A program made the translations under genes and the position numbers. The notes under the pieces were generated by a model, which worked only from the letters and a program-made list of their open reading frames with translations, was not told the origin of the DNA and searched no databases. A stretch of 64,000 nt of DNA from Verrucomicrobiia bacterium (lineage in GTDB: Bacteria > Verrucomicrobiota > Verrucomicrobiia > Limisphaerales > DASXHY01): assembly GCA_035629175.1 (NCBI GenBank), contig DASPIL010000023.1, positions 62,001-126,000 of the forward strand, written 5' to 3'. Positions 1 through 9,476 of the stretch are shown in pieces. Within the stretch, counting starts at the first letter, position 1; each line of letters opens with the position of its first letter.

Positions 1-722
1 GAATGTTCATTCCACTGCGCAACGAATTCGTCCTTGTTGGGAATGCGGATCTGATCGAAATTTTGATACAGCTGCGACCAGAACGCGTTGCCCCAATCGC
101 GGTTGAGATTCTCGATCGTTCCATACTTGTTCTTCAACCACGCGCGGAACTTTGTCTGGCACGCGTCACAGAAGCACGGTTCCTTGCCGTAATGGCTCAG
201 TTCGTTGTCGAGCTGCCAGCCCCACACGCGCGCATCATTGCCAAAGCGCTTGCCGAGTTCATCGACGATTTTGCCCACGTATTCGCGATACTTGGGGACG
301 CTCCAGCAGGCGTGTTGACGCGTGCCGTGCTGCATGCGGCGTCCCTTGGCATCGATCAGCAGGATTTCGGGATGTGCTTCTGAAAGCCACACGGGCGGTG
401 CCGGGCTGGGTGTGCAAAGGATGACCTTCAAGCCTTGCTCGGCGCAGAGTTGGACATTGCGCTCAAGCCAGTCGAAATCGAATTTCCCTTCCGCGGGCTC
501 CATGAATGCCCAAGCGAACTCGCCCATGTGAACGAACTCGAGATTCAGCTTCTTCATGTTGCTGATATCGCGGGCCCATTGGTTGGAAGGCCACGCTTCT
601 GGATAGTAGTACACGCCAATCTGCATGAGATCGCGTTGGGGAAAGAACTTCTCGGAAGCGGAAGCGCTGCCGAAACCAACGATCGCTGCCAGGGCCGATG
701 CGAGTGCCAGGGGAAGTTTCAT
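1..722 (-). CDS. Secreted GH42 beta-galactosidase, N-terminal part (runs off the window)
   Basis: The minus strand is open from an ATG at 722 to the window edge (240 codons seen; the family is usually 650-700 aa). Residues 1-22 form a signal peptide ending near SASA, so the enzyme is exported. Residues 35-235 match the GH42 TIM barrel: GVYYYPEAWP near the start, CTPSPAPPVW, and the acid/base motif WQLDNEL with Glu174. A CxCxxC cluster (C183, C185, C188) resembles the zinc site of GH42 enzymes. The nucleophile Glu lies in the missing half. It probably cleaves beta-galactosides from plant or algal polysaccharide, which fits the nearby sulfatase. Family is secure; substrate is inference. Confidence 0.9.
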   Translation of the reverse strand, partial: MKLPLALASALAAIVGFGSASASEKFFPQRDLMQIGVYYYPEAWPSNQWARDISNMKKLNLEFVHMGEFAWAFMEPAEGKFDFDWLERNVQLCAEQGLKVILCTPSPAPPVWLSEAHPEILLIDAKGRRMQHGTRQHACWSVPKYREYVGKIVDELGKRFGNDARVWGWQLDNELSHYGKEPCFCDACQTKFRAWLKNKYGTIENLNRDWGNAFWSQLYQNFDQIRIPNKDEFVAQWNEH

Positions 723-885
723 GGTGAAGCGGAGTAGACCAAGAAAGCGCGCGAAGGCGAAGTGAAATCAAGCCGTTGACGCTGGCTGAAATCGGCCCGG
801 GCTTGCCAACTTACCGGAATTCTGTAGAAGGATGTGTCCACTCAAAGCGCTCGCAGCGTTCCTGCATCCAATTGCGATTTGTCTT

Positions 886-1692
886 ATGAAAAAACTTCCT
901 CTGGTTCGATGGCTGGTCTGCCTGGCGGCCGTTCTCGTGCCGGGCCTGACTTCGACCTCGGGCCAGGTGGTTCTCAGTCCGGCGTCGGTGGTTGGCAACA
1001 CGCTCGGTGAATCTGCCCCCGAGGCAAGCGTCACGAACATGATCAACCAATCAGGGATCACGACGCCATTCGTCAGCGGCTCAACCCATTTCGATACGTA
1101 TTTCGCAACGCCCAGCACTGTGTTTGCCAATGCCACCGCGAGCAACAACTGGCAGAGCGAGGTTGTCTTCACGCTGCCGCTTGCGGGCACCCTGGACTTC
1201 GATTTGGGAGCCACATACAACGTGGACAAGATTGCGATCTGGAACATCTCGGCGAGAGATGTGACGGTCCGCGTCGCCGACTCCATCGCGAATCTGGCCA
1301 CCGCTCTCATCGCTGCCACCAACACGCTCGTGAATCACATCAACTTTCCGTTCAGTTATCCCGTGGATGTCTTGACGTTGAGTAACAGCTATTCAGGGCG
1401 GTATGTGCGTCTGGACATTCATTCCGCCTACACGTTCTCACCAAGCGACACCTTTGCCTTCGCGATCATCGGCGAGGTGGTGGTTTCCGCGTCCACCGAT
1501 GTAGCCGTGCGGGGATTATCGATTCATTTGGAATCGAATGGAGACGCTGTGGTGACGTTCAGTGGAACCCTTCAAAGCACAACCAACGCGACGTCGTCGT
1601 TCATCGATGTGATCGGAAGCCCTGCCAGTCCCTACATCATTCCGAAGGCGACGCAATCGCCCGAGGCATATTTCAGGACCCGGGGAAATTAA
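886..1692 (+). CDS. Secreted protein of unknown function with discoidin-like region
   Basis: About 268 aa from the ATG at 886. That start is preferred over one 18 codons upstream because MKKLPLVRWLVCLAAVLVPG gives a clean signal peptide. Residues about 30-200 read like a beta-sandwich of the F5/8 type C kind (LGATYNVDKIAIWNIS, then SGRYVRLDIHS), which often binds glycans; this is a weak pattern match. The C-terminus (SPYIIPKATQSPEAYFRTRGN region) resembles the tail I associate with many verrucomicrobial secreted proteins. It ends 9 bases before the sulfatase start, so the two may be co-transcribed. No catalytic motif is visible. Confidence 0.65.
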   Translation: MKKLPLVRWLVCLAAVLVPGLTSTSGQVVLSPASVVGNTLGESAPEASVTNMINQSGITTPFVSGSTHFDTYFATPSTVFANATASNNWQSEVVFTLPLAGTLDFDLGATYNVDKIAIWNISARDVTVRVADSIANLATALIAATNTLVNHINFPFSYPVDVLTLSNSYSGRYVRLDIHSAYTFSPSDTFAFAIIGEVVVSASTDVAVRGLSIHLESNGDAVVTFSGTLQSTTNATSSFIDVIGSPASPYIIPKATQSPEAYFRTRGN

Positions 1693-1701
1693 TACGTTTC
1701 A

Positions 1702-3042
1702 ATGATGCGCCTGATTCTTGCGATCCTTGCGTTTCTGTCCTTCGAGTCAGTGCTCAAATCCGCGCCGCGTTCGCCCAATGTGATCTTCATTCTTGCGGAC
1801 GACCTCGGGTACGGGGACCTCGGTTGCTACGGGCAAAAGCAAATTCGAACGCCGCACCTGGATCGGCTTGCAGGCGAAGGCATTCGTTTCACGCAGGCGT
1901 ATGCAGGTTCGACCGTGTGCGCGCCGTCACGTGCCGCGTTGTTGACGGGAAAGCATACCGGTCGCGCGACCATTCGCGGGAATCGCGCCAATCGTTCACT
2001 GCCGGAAACACCGCTGTCTGCCCAAGAATCGACGCTTGGGGATATCTTCAAACGGGCTGGTTACGACACGGCAGTCATCGGCAAATGGGGCGTGGGAGAG
2101 AATGGTTCCCCGGGCGCGCCGAATCGGAAGGGCTTCGATTTGTTCTTTGGCTATCAGACCCAGTTTGCCGCGCATGATTATTATCCCGCGGCGTTGTGGC
2201 GAAATTCAGAACGGGTGGAACTTGCGCGCAACACCGGCGGCAGGCGCGGGACTTACACGCACGACTTGTTCATTGAGGAAGCCTGCAACTGGATTGCGGC
2301 ACGTCGGGATCGTTCCTTTTTCCTTTATCTCGCACTCACGATTCCCCATGCGAACAACGAGGAGCGTCCGAATGGAATGCAGGTTCCGGATGCCGCTCCT
2401 TATTCGGATGAGGCATGGCCCGCGACGGAAAAGAACTTCGCAGCGATGATCACCCGCATGGACGACGGTGTTGGGCGCCTCGTCGCACTGTTGAAGGACC
2501 TGGGGATCGAGCGTGACACGCTGGTGGTGTTCACGAGCGATAACGGCCCGCATTCAGAAGGCGGACATAGCGCCGAGTTTTTCGACAGCAATGGTCCCTT
2601 TCGCGGCCGGAAGCGCGATCTTTATGAAGGAGGGATTCGTGTTCCGTTGATTGTGCGCTGGCCTGGGCGCATCCCGCCACGCGTTTCTGATCAGGTTGTG
2701 GCGGCGTGGGATTTTCTTCCCACGTTTGCGGAAATGCTTGGCGAAGCGAAGCCGGAAGAGACCACCGGGATTTCAATTCTGCCCGCGTTGTTGAAAGGCA
2801 CGAGGATCAATCACCCGCCGCTGTATTGGGAATTTCATGAAGGGGGATTCAGCCGCGCTGTCCGCCGCGGCGACTGGAAACTGATTTTCAAGCCGGGAGC
2901 GGAGTCTCGCGAATTATACGACCTTTCCCGCGATCCCGCCGAAAGCCGAAATGTCGCATCGGAGCATCCGCGGGTCGTGCGGCGGTTGGAATCCGTGATG
3001 ACCCGCGAACGCAAGCCGAGCGAACTTTGGCCAGTCGAATGA
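1702..3042 (+). CDS. S1-family sulfatase (arylsulfatase A-like)
   Basis: 446 aa with an N-terminal signal peptide (residues 1-20). Metal-binding Asp33/Asp34 sit in ILADDLGYGDLGCYG. The formylglycine motif is CAPSR at residues 73-77, with Cys73 to be modified by a sulfatase-maturating enzyme not seen here. TGKHTGRATIRGN follows, then the C-terminal metal site FTSDNGPH. Length is normal for S1 sulfatases. Start may be ATG 1702 or the adjacent ATG 1705. It should remove sulfate esters from a sulfated sugar in the periplasm or outside the cell, together with the GH42 enzyme. The exact sulfated substrate cannot be read from the sequence. Confidence 0.93.
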   Translation: MMRLILAILAFLSFESVLKSAPRSPNVIFILADDLGYGDLGCYGQKQIRTPHLDRLAGEGIRFTQAYAGSTVCAPSRAALLTGKHTGRATIRGNRANRSLPETPLSAQESTLGDIFKRAGYDTAVIGKWGVGENGSPGAPNRKGFDLFFGYQTQFAAHDYYPAALWRNSERVELARNTGGRRGTYTHDLFIEEACNWIAARRDRSFFLYLALTIPHANNEERPNGMQVPDAAPYSDEAWPATEKNFAAMITRMDDGVGRLVALLKDLGIERDTLVVFTSDNGPHSEGGHSAEFFDSNGPFRGRKRDLYEGGIRVPLIVRWPGRIPPRVSDQVVAAWDFLPTFAEMLGEAKPEETTGISILPALLKGTRINHPPLYWEFHEGGFSRAVRRGDWKLIFKPGAESRELYDLSRDPAESRNVASEHPRVVRRLESVMTRERKPSELWPVE

Positions 3043-3071
3043 ATCAAGCCGATACCGTAGCTCCCGCAAGG

Positions 3072-3791
3072 TTAGGAACGGCTCCCGGTTTTCCAAATCT
3101 CCTCGATGTGAGCGATGTCGGAAACGGTTCCTGCCTGGTACCAGGCTCCACGATGCGGAAGGCAAAAGAGCCGATTGCGGCGCAACGCTTCAAGCCACAG
3201 CACCTTCACAGAAAACTTCCCGCCAGGTGATTCCGCGAAGATCCGGGGATGAATGATACCAACACCTGCGATGATATACGGCGCGTCAGCGTCGATCCAA
3301 TCGAACGTATTGTCAGGTTTGATGAACAAATGGTCTTCCCCTTTGTCGTGACCCACCGCGCGCAACTTCGATTGCGTTAACAGCAGGACATCCATGCGAG
3401 CGTCATCCCATGCGCGGCTCAGGCGGTTTAAAGCGGAGTCGTCGTCGTCCTTCCAGATGATGTCGCTGTTGATCGTAAAGAACGGTTCGGGCCCGAGCAA
3501 CGGGAGGGCCCGATGCAATCCGCCGCCGGTTTCCAGCGGTTCTGGTTCCTCGGACAGCGTGATGCGCACGCTTGTGAAGGCCCGAAGGTAGTCCATCAGG
3601 GGTTCCTTAAGGTAGGAAACATTGATCACGACCTCGTCGATGCCATACGCGATCAGCTTCTCGAGCGCGTATTGAATCATCGGTTTACCCGCGACAGCCA
3701 CGAGAGGTTTGGGCGTGTGATCCGTCAGGGGCTTGAGGCGCTTGCCGAAGCCGGCGGCCAGCACCATGGCTTTCCTAATGCGCTGTTCCAT
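3072..3791 (-). CDS. murU: MurU-like sugar-1-phosphate nucleotidyltransferase
   Basis: 239 aa. The N-terminus has the nucleotidyltransferase signature GFGKRLKPLTDHTPKPL and a GKPMIQYALEKL segment. Metal and base contacts lie in TINSDIIW. Length and pattern fit N-acetylmuramate-1-phosphate uridylyltransferase (MurU), which makes UDP-MurNAc in the cell-wall recycling shortcut that bypasses MurA/MurB. It starts inside the end of the upstream AmgK-like kinase gene (17-base overlap), so the two are translated together, and the pairing is the main argument for MurU over a generic NDP-sugar pyrophosphorylase. The gene is convergent with the sulfatase, 29 bases away. Confidence 0.8.
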   Translation of the reverse strand: MEQRIRKAMVLAAGFGKRLKPLTDHTPKPLVAVAGKPMIQYALEKLIAYGIDEVVINVSYLKEPLMDYLRAFTSVRITLSEEPEPLETGGGLHRALPLLGPEPFFTINSDIIWKDDDDSALNRLSRAWDDARMDVLLLTQSKLRAVGHDKGEDHLFIKPDNTFDWIDADAPYIIAGVGIIHPRIFAESPGGKFSVKVLWLEALRRNRLFCLPHRGAWYQAGTVSDIAHIEEIWKTGSRS

Positions 3792-4767
3792 GTCGATTCA
3801 TCCAGGTTCTTACGGGTGCCAGGGTGGGATGCTGCAAGGCGGTTTGAAGTCGACGCTCAACCCGCGCCGAATGCGACTCCTTGTACTGGTGCTTCTGTTC
3901 CTTGCGGCTTAATCGCTCGAAAATCGCAAGCACCCGGGTGTGCCGTTGGGCTGCCGCAATGGCGACCGATTGATCAAAGGCATCGCGTTCCAGTCCAGGA
4001 AAGGCATCCCGATAGCGTGCCAGCATTTCCTCCCGCAAGCCCGGCGGCAATTCACGGCGGGCGTCCTCCAGGAGTGACACCAGATCGTAGGTGACAGGAC
4101 CTGCGTAAGCGTCCTGGAAATCCAGCAGGCCCACGCGCTGCACCCCCGCGGATTCGGGAAGGAGCATCAGATTGGCAACATGGTAATCTCGCAGCAGAAG
4201 GGATTGGGGAGCGGCATGCGCGAGCGGAAGGACCTCGCTCCAGGCGCGCCGGAATTCCTCCTGTTCCGCCGCCGGGATTCCGGGCGTTCGCCATTCCAGG
4301 AAGAGTTCGATGTCGTGCAACATCTGTTCGGGGGAATACACGCGAAGTCCGGCAGGAACAGCATCAGAATTTCGGTGCAACGAAATCAACAGGTCGGTTG
4401 CCAATTCGAAGAGTTCCCGAGGTTCAGCGCCTGAGTCCAGCAATTGAGCAAAGGTTCGATCCCCAAAGTCTTCAAGGAGCAGCCATCCGCGCGGAACGTC
4501 TCTTGCCAAAATCTTCGGCGCTGAGAACCCCAGCCGCCGCAGGTGTTCGTCCATCCTTACAAACGGGGGCACGCTGGATGGGCAGGAGGAGGCATCCATC
4601 AGGACTCCGGTTCGCGAGCCTTGGACAACTCGAAAGTAGCGGCGCTGCGAGGCATCTCCAGCAAGGGGCGTGACCTTCGCCTGGGGCCAGCCGGCAAACC
4701 AAAGGAAGGTTTGCATCGGGTCGGCGGGTTCAGCGGATTTGACGTTGATGCTCATTGTCGGCGGCAA
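3775..4767 (-). CDS. amgK: AmgK-like N-acetylmuramate/N-acetylglucosamine 1-kinase
   Basis: 330 aa of the APH/choline-kinase fold. Visible are GDASQRRYFRV near residue 37, the catalytic loop LLLRDYHVANLM (Asp and Asn kept, the usual His before Arg-Asp replaced by Leu), and LLDFQDAYAGPVTYDLVSLL, typical of AmgK. It would phosphorylate recycled MurNAc at C1 and hand it to MurU. The best start is a TTG at 4767, because GGGAGG lies 8 bases before it; the ATG four codons inside (4755) would leave a 20-base spacing. It diverges from nusA across 268 bases. An aminoglycoside phosphotransferase is unlikely given the MurU partner. Confidence 0.82.
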   Translation of the reverse strand: MPPTMSINVKSAEPADPMQTFLWFAGWPQAKVTPLAGDASQRRYFRVVQGSRTGVLMDASSCPSSVPPFVRMDEHLRRLGFSAPKILARDVPRGWLLLEDFGDRTFAQLLDSGAEPRELFELATDLLISLHRNSDAVPAGLRVYSPEQMLHDIELFLEWRTPGIPAAEQEEFRRAWSEVLPLAHAAPQSLLLRDYHVANLMLLPESAGVQRVGLLDFQDAYAGPVTYDLVSLLEDARRELPPGLREEMLARYRDAFPGLERDAFDQSVAIAAAQRHTRVLAIFERLSRKEQKHQYKESHSARVERRLQTALQHPTLAPVRTWMNRHGTAH

Positions 4768-4775
4768 GGTAAGAG

Positions 4776-4781
4776 CCTCCC
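4776..4781 (-). promoter_or_regulatory. Shine-Dalgarno site deciding a TTG start
   Basis: GGGAGG on the minus strand lies 8 bases upstream of the TTG at 4767 of the AmgK-like gene. The nearest ATG (4755) is too far away for this site, so initiation at TTG is favoured. Confidence 0.55.
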
Positions 4782-4964
4782 TTGGAATTGGAAAGGTTCA
4801 GACGCGGCAGATATCCATGAGATTGCGGAAAGTCGTCGAAGTGGCCGAAGCCGCGCAGACACGGGGTTTCGCGCGGGTCGGGCGGGAATGGGGGCTTGAC
4901 GCCTTTGCGGCAAAAACCTAATGTCTTACGCGAACGGTAAAGATTGCTGGATAGCCAGCGCGCC

Positions 4965-4999
4965 AAAGTCGGAAGATAAAACTTGCCGACTTTTTTGTT
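4965..4999 (+). terminator. Terminator-like hairpin in the nusA leader (candidate attenuator)
   Basis: The stem AAAGTCGG (4965-4972) pairs with CCGACTTT (4986-4993), extended inside by AAG/CTT with one bulged G. A run of six T occupies 4991-4996. The T run follows the hairpin only on the plus strand, and no plus-strand gene lies between the amgK start and this point. The structure is therefore inside, or just before, the transcript that leads into nusA 36 bases later. It looks like a leader attenuator rather than the end of another gene. A smaller hairpin (CTGG/CCAG, about 4946-4959) precedes it. Confidence 0.6.
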
Positions 5000-5035
5000 C
5001 CCCACGTGGGATTTGCCGTTTGAGGAAGCAATAAT

Positions 5036-6313
5036 ATGAACGCCGATTTTTTAGCGGTCCTGGATTATTGGGAGAAAGAGAAAGGCATCAGTCGTGAAAT
5101 TCTCACTGCTGCTGTGCAGGAAGCCCTGTTGTCTGCCGCCAAGAAAGCCGTCGGCCCAGCACGCGAACTCCGCGTCGCCATTGAATCCAAAACCGGCGAT
5201 ATCAAGGCGTTTGCCAAGTTGGTTGTTTCCGAGAAGGTCATTTCAAAGCATGACCAGATTTCCGTGTTTGACGCTCGCCGCATCAAGCCCGATGCGCAAG
5301 TGGGAGAAGAGCTTGAAATTGAGGTCACGCCTACAGGGTTCGGGCGCATTGCTGCCCAATACGCCAAACAGGCCTTGATGCAGCAGATTCGCCGCGCGGA
5401 AAAGGCGCTCATCTTCACCGAGTTCAAGGATCGCGTCGGCGATATCATCAGCGGCACGGTTCGCCGCTTTGATCGCTCCGATGTGATCGTTGACCTCGGA
5501 AAGTATGAAGCGCTCCTGCCCAACCGGGAACGGGTTCCCACGGAGGAATACCAGGTGGGCGAACGTGTTCGTTGTTACGTGAAGGCTGTGGAGCAGGGGC
5601 CGCATGGGCCTGAGATCATCCTGTCCCGCGCCGATCCGCGCTTCGTGATCAAGCTGTTCCAACTGGAAGTTTCAGAAATCAGCGATGGCACTATTGAGAT
5701 CAAGGGTATTGCGCGCGAACCGGGGTTCCGAACCAAACTGGCGGTCTGGACGCGTGACGAGAAGGTGGATCCCGTGGGCGCCTGTGTCGGCCTGCGCGGC
5801 CAGCGCGTGAAGAACATCGTGCGCGAGTTGAACAACGAAAAGGTGGATATCATCCGCTGGGATTCGAACATTCGCAATTTCATCACGAATGCGCTCGCCC
5901 CGGCGAAGCTGAAGACTTTTGAAATCGATGAGCCCCGCAAACGGGTGCGCATCCTGACCAGCGAAGACCAGTTGTCACTGGCGATCGGGAAGCGCGGCCA
6001 GAACGCGCGGCTGACGTCGAAGCTGACGGGCTGGCAGGTAGACATTGACGCCGAGCACGTGGTCACCAAGGGATTTGAGGAGAAGGTGGCCGAGGCGGTG
6101 GAATCATTGGCGGCGATTCCTGGGCTGACGCGTGAGCAGGCGGATGTGCTGGTGCACCATGGGTTGACGCGGCTCGAAGATTTATTGCAGGCGGATGAGA
6201 GCGACCTTTCGGGGATTCCGGAGATTGGCGACCAGGCAGCGGCGATCCTGGAAGCGATTCGCGCTGAGAGTGCGCGCCGCACGTTGAAGATTGGCGAAAC
6301 GCAGGTGGGTTGA
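5036..6313 (+). CDS. nusA: Transcription termination/antitermination factor NusA
   Basis: 425 aa. The N-terminal RNA polymerase-binding domain covers about residues 1-125, S1 about 135-200 (GDIISGTVRRFDRSDVIVDLG), KH1/KH2 about 230-350 (GACVGLRGQRVKNIVREL and LAIGKRGQNARLTSKL). A helix-hairpin-helix tail (IPGLTREQADVLVHHGL, then IPEIGDQAAAIL) ends the protein. NusA binds RNA polymerase and nascent RNA and modulates pausing and termination. GAGGA sits about 10 bases before the ATG. It heads the translation operon with infB downstream; the usual rimP is absent upstream. The hairpin at 4965-4999 suggests feedback control. Confidence 0.97.
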   Translation: MNADFLAVLDYWEKEKGISREILTAAVQEALLSAAKKAVGPARELRVAIESKTGDIKAFAKLVVSEKVISKHDQISVFDARRIKPDAQVGEELEIEVTPTGFGRIAAQYAKQALMQQIRRAEKALIFTEFKDRVGDIISGTVRRFDRSDVIVDLGKYEALLPNRERVPTEEYQVGERVRCYVKAVEQGPHGPEIILSRADPRFVIKLFQLEVSEISDGTIEIKGIAREPGFRTKLAVWTRDEKVDPVGACVGLRGQRVKNIVRELNNEKVDIIRWDSNIRNFITNALAPAKLKTFEIDEPRKRVRILTSEDQLSLAIGKRGQNARLTSKLTGWQVDIDAEHVVTKGFEEKVAEAVESLAAIPGLTREQADVLVHHGLTRLEDLLQADESDLSGIPEIGDQAAAILEAIRAESARRTLKIGETQVG

Positions 6314-6419
6314 TATGGTTGGCGCTTCAAAAACGCCTGTTGTAATCTCGCGCCTATGACGGCTGCCCGGCACAACCCGCATCCGCTGGCGCGGAGTTCG
6401 TTCGCAGTTAAACAGAATT

Positions 6420-8993
6420 ATGCCCGTTCGTATTTACGATATTTCAAAGAAGCTCGGCCTGGAGAACAAGGAAGTTCTCACCAAGGCGAAGGAACTGGGC
6501 ATTACCGCCGCGCGCGTTGCGTCGAGCTCCCTCGATAAAATTACCGCCGAGTACCTCGAAGAACAGCTGCGCAAGGATCACCCTGCGCTGAGCGCCCCTG
6601 CTGCGCCAGCACCGGCACCTGCGCCCCCACCGCCGCCCGACAAGATTATCGTCGTTACTGCGCCTCCGCCGGAGCCCCCGCCTGTGGTCGAAGTGGCGCC
6701 CGAGCCTGAACCCGTTCCCGAAGCGGAGCCGGTTTCTCCTGTGACTGTCGTTGAAGTTCCCCCGGCGGCCGAGCCCGCTCTTGAACCGGCGGTTTCCGCT
6801 GAAGCTGCCGCGCCGGAACCCGAAGTGGAAGCGCCGTTCGTTGAAGAGTCGGCGCCTGCCGAACCCGTGGCCGAAGTCCCTGCGCAGCCGCAAGTTTCCG
6901 CTGCGCCGCCCGTCCCCGCTGCCCCAACTGTGCCGAAGGTTGGTGAAAAGGTTGGATTTATCCAGCTTCCTCAAAGGCCGGCTCCGAAGGTTGGAGACAA
7001 AGTCGGTTCCATCAAATTGCCCCAGCCCCCAGTCCGGCGCGGCGAACCGCAGCGCGGCGATTTCAACAGGGGGCGTGATGTCCGCGGCGGCATGCGAGGA
7101 GCACCCCCTGCCCAGGGAACCCAAGGCCAGCGCCCGGGTCAGCCACAGCAGCGTCCGGGGGGCAGGCCTGAACCTTCGAAGCCTCTGTTGCCGGCCGATG
7201 CACAGGTGATTGTGATCAAGCCGCCGATCATGGTACGCGAGCTCGCGGAGCAGTTGAAGCAGAAGCCATTCGTTATCATTGGCGACCTGATGAAGCTGGG
7301 CGTGTTTGCGACGGTCAACCAGGCGATTGACGAAGCGACAGCGCAGAAGGTCTGTGCCGCTCATGGTTTTCGTTTTGAAGTGGAGAAGCGCGAACGCGGC
7401 GGCGGCGTGGTTCACGCTCCCATCAAGAAGGTTGAACTCGACCAGGAGGACAAGCCGGAGGAATTGCGTCCGCGGGCGCCGGTTGTCACGATCATGGGCC
7501 ATGTCGACCACGGCAAAACCACGCTGCTCGACGTCATTCGCAAAAGCGATGTCGCGGCAGGAGAAGCCGGTGGAATCACACAGCACATCGGCGCTTACAC
7601 GATCTCCTTTCCGCACCCCGAGCGGAAGACCGAGCTGGCGCAGGTCACCTTCCTTGACACCCCGGGTCACGCGGCATTCAGTTCGATGCGCGCTCGGGGC
7701 GCCAATGTCACTGACATTGTTGTGCTCGTCGTGGCAGCCAACGACGGTGTGATGCCGCAAACGCTTGAGGCGTTGAGCCACGCGAAGGCCGCGAAGGTTC
7801 CGATCATCGTCGCCGTGAACAAGGTGGATCATCCCAACGCGAACCCGCTCAAGGTTCGGCAGCAGCTGCAGGACAAAGGTCTGGTTCCGGACGATTGGGG
7901 CGGCGACACAATTTTTGTGGACGTCTCCGCGCTCACGAAGCAGGGCGTTGATAAGTTGATCGAGATGCTTCTGCTGCAGGCTGACTTGCTGGAGCTGAAG
8001 GCAAATCCGACGCGGCGCGCCAAGGGCAATGTGATTGAATCCGGCCTGGAGCCTGGCGGTCCGACGGCGACCGTGCTCGTGCGGAAAGGCACGCTGCGCG
8101 TTGGCGACGTGATCCTGTGCGGACAATTTTACGGCAGGGTTCGCGCCCTGATCAACGAGGAGGCCAAGCGCTTGAAGGAAGCGGGTCCTTCGGTGGCCGT
8201 GAAGGTCCTGGGATTGAATGGCGTTCCTGAAGCGGGATTGGAATTCAGCGTGGTCGAGGACGAACGCGCTGCCCGTGACCTGACCGAAGAGCGCGCGCAG
8301 GAAGCGCGGCTGCAGGGCCAGGAGGCGGCGCGCAGCAAGGTCACATTGGAAAACCTGTTTGCGACCCTGGAATCGCAACAAAGCAAGACGCTCAAGCTCG
8401 TTGTCAAAGCTGACACGCAGGGTTCAGTGGAAGCCATTGTGGAGGCGCTGAAGAAGATCGATTCGGAAAAGGTTTCCCTGGAAATCATTCACAGCGCGGT
8501 CGGGACGATCACCGAATCCGACGTGGCGCTCTCCTCGGCTTCCAATGCGGTCATCCTCGGTTTCCACACGCGGGTCGACAGCGGCGTTGCGGACAAAGCG
8601 AAGCATGAAGGCGTGCAGATCAAGCTTTACGCCATCATTTACGAGCTGATCGATGAGGTGAAGGAATCGATGGCGGGCTTGCTAGAGCCCATTCTCAAGG
8701 AAGTCATCATCGGATCGGCTGAAGTGCGGAAGGTGTTTGAACTTTCCAAGGGCGCGCCCGTCGCGGGTTGCATCGTCAACACAGGGCGCATTGCAAAGGG
8801 CAAGGTGCGGGTGCGGCGCCGGCGCGAGGTGATTTACGAGGGCCTGACGCAATCGCTGCGCCGGTTCCAGGACGAAGTTAACGAGGTCCGCGCGGGGATG
8901 GAGTGCGGCATTCGTATCGACGGCTTCGGGGAATTTCAGGTCGGCGACGCGATTGAGTGCTATAATGTGGAAAAAATAGCGCAGAAGCTGTGA
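6420..8993 (+). CDS. infB: Translation initiation factor IF-2
   Basis: 857 aa. Residues 1-50 are the IF2 N-terminal helical domain ([20 protein letters not shown]). A linker rich in Pro, Ala and Glu follows to about residue 240; it holds two copies of a PKVGxKVGxIxLPQ unit at about 175-205. A second N-terminal domain ([23 protein letters not shown]) precedes the GTPase domain with [17 protein letters not shown] and NKVD. Domains II-IV complete the C-terminus. IF-2 places initiator tRNA on the 30S subunit and promotes subunit joining. The gene lies 106 bases after nusA in the same operon. Confidence 0.98.
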   Translation: MPVRIYDISKKLGLENKEVLTKAKELGITAARVASSSLDKITAEYLEEQLRKDHPALSAPAAPAPAPAPPPPPDKIIVVTAPPPEPPPVVEVAPEPEPVPEAEPVSPVTVVEVPPAAEPALEPAVSAEAAAPEPEVEAPFVEESAPAEPVAEVPAQPQVSAAPPVPAAPTVPKVGEKVGFIQLPQRPAPKVGDKVGSIKLPQPPVRRGEPQRGDFNRGRDVRGGMRGAPPAQGTQGQRPGQPQQRPGGRPEPSKPLLPADAQVIVIKPPIMVRELAEQLKQKPFVIIGDLMKLGVFATVNQAIDEATAQKVCAAHGFRFEVEKRERGGGVVHAPIKKVELDQEDKPEELRPRAPVVTIMGHVDHGKTTLLDVIRKSDVAAGEAGGITQHIGAYTISFPHPERKTELAQVTFLDTPGHAAFSSMRARGANVTDIVVLVVAANDGVMPQTLEALSHAKAAKVPIIVAVNKVDHPNANPLKVRQQLQDKGLVPDDWGGDTIFVDVSALTKQGVDKLIEMLLLQADLLELKANPTRRAKGNVIESGLEPGGPTATVLVRKGTLRVGDVILCGQFYGRVRALINEEAKRLKEAGPSVAVKVLGLNGVPEAGLEFSVVEDERAARDLTEERAQEARLQGQEAARSKVTLENLFATLESQQSKTLKLVVKADTQGSVEAIVEALKKIDSEKVSLEIIHSAVGTITESDVALSSASNAVILGFHTRVDSGVADKAKHEGVQIKLYAIIYELIDEVKESMAGLLEPILKEVIIGSAEVRKVFELSKGAPVAGCIVNTGRIAKGKVRVRRRREVIYEGLTQSLRRFQDEVNEVRAGMECGIRIDGFGEFQVGDAIECYNVEKIAQKL

Positions 8994-9074
8994 GCTTCGG
9001 GTTGTGCGGCGAACGAGTGATGGGCGTGCCCGTCCACGATCGGCCGCAAGCTTCGCGCCCAGACTGGATGAACC

Positions 9075-9437
9075 ATGCCTTCTCTTAGAATTCAAAGGGT
9101 CAACGAATTGCTGAAACGCGCGATTGGCGAGGCCATTCGCCGTGAACTGCCGGTTAACGAAACGGGATTGATCACGGTGAACGAGGTGGATGTCGCCGGC
9201 GATTTGAAGACCGCGACCGTCTACGCCAGCGTGCTCGGAAATGCCGAACAGCAGAAGCGCGGTTTCGCCCATTTGGAACAGCATCGTCCCCGGATACAGG
9301 ACATCGTTGCCCGAAGCGTCGTCTTGAAGTACACGCCCGTGTTGCGCTTTGTCTTTGACGATTCCGTGGTTCGCGGCAACCGCGTGCTGGAAATCATCGA
9401 GAACCTTGAAAAGGATCCAAAGGCGGGAACCGAATAG
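9075..9437 (+). CDS. rbfA: Ribosome-binding factor A
   Basis: 120 aa, the normal size. It opens with RIQRVNELLKRAIGEAIRREL, the RbfA helix, and contains LKTATVYASVLG and YTPVLRFVFDDSVVRG, the KH-like core. RbfA matures the 5' end of 16S rRNA in the 30S subunit, notably under cold stress. Position between infB and the DHH phosphoesterase is the standard order. Confidence 0.96.
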   Translation: MPSLRIQRVNELLKRAIGEAIRRELPVNETGLITVNEVDVAGDLKTATVYASVLGNAEQQKRGFAHLEQHRPRIQDIVARSVVLKYTPVLRFVFDDSVVRGNRVLEIIENLEKDPKAGTE

Positions 9438-9476
9438 TCGGATTCGGACCTTGCAGCAGCGCTCGCCGGGAGTTTC

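Noticed and set aside
6444-8381. Long minus-strand frame (645 codons) opposite infB
   Set aside because: Shadow of infB's codon bias; composition is Arg/His/Leu-rich with no recognisable domain.
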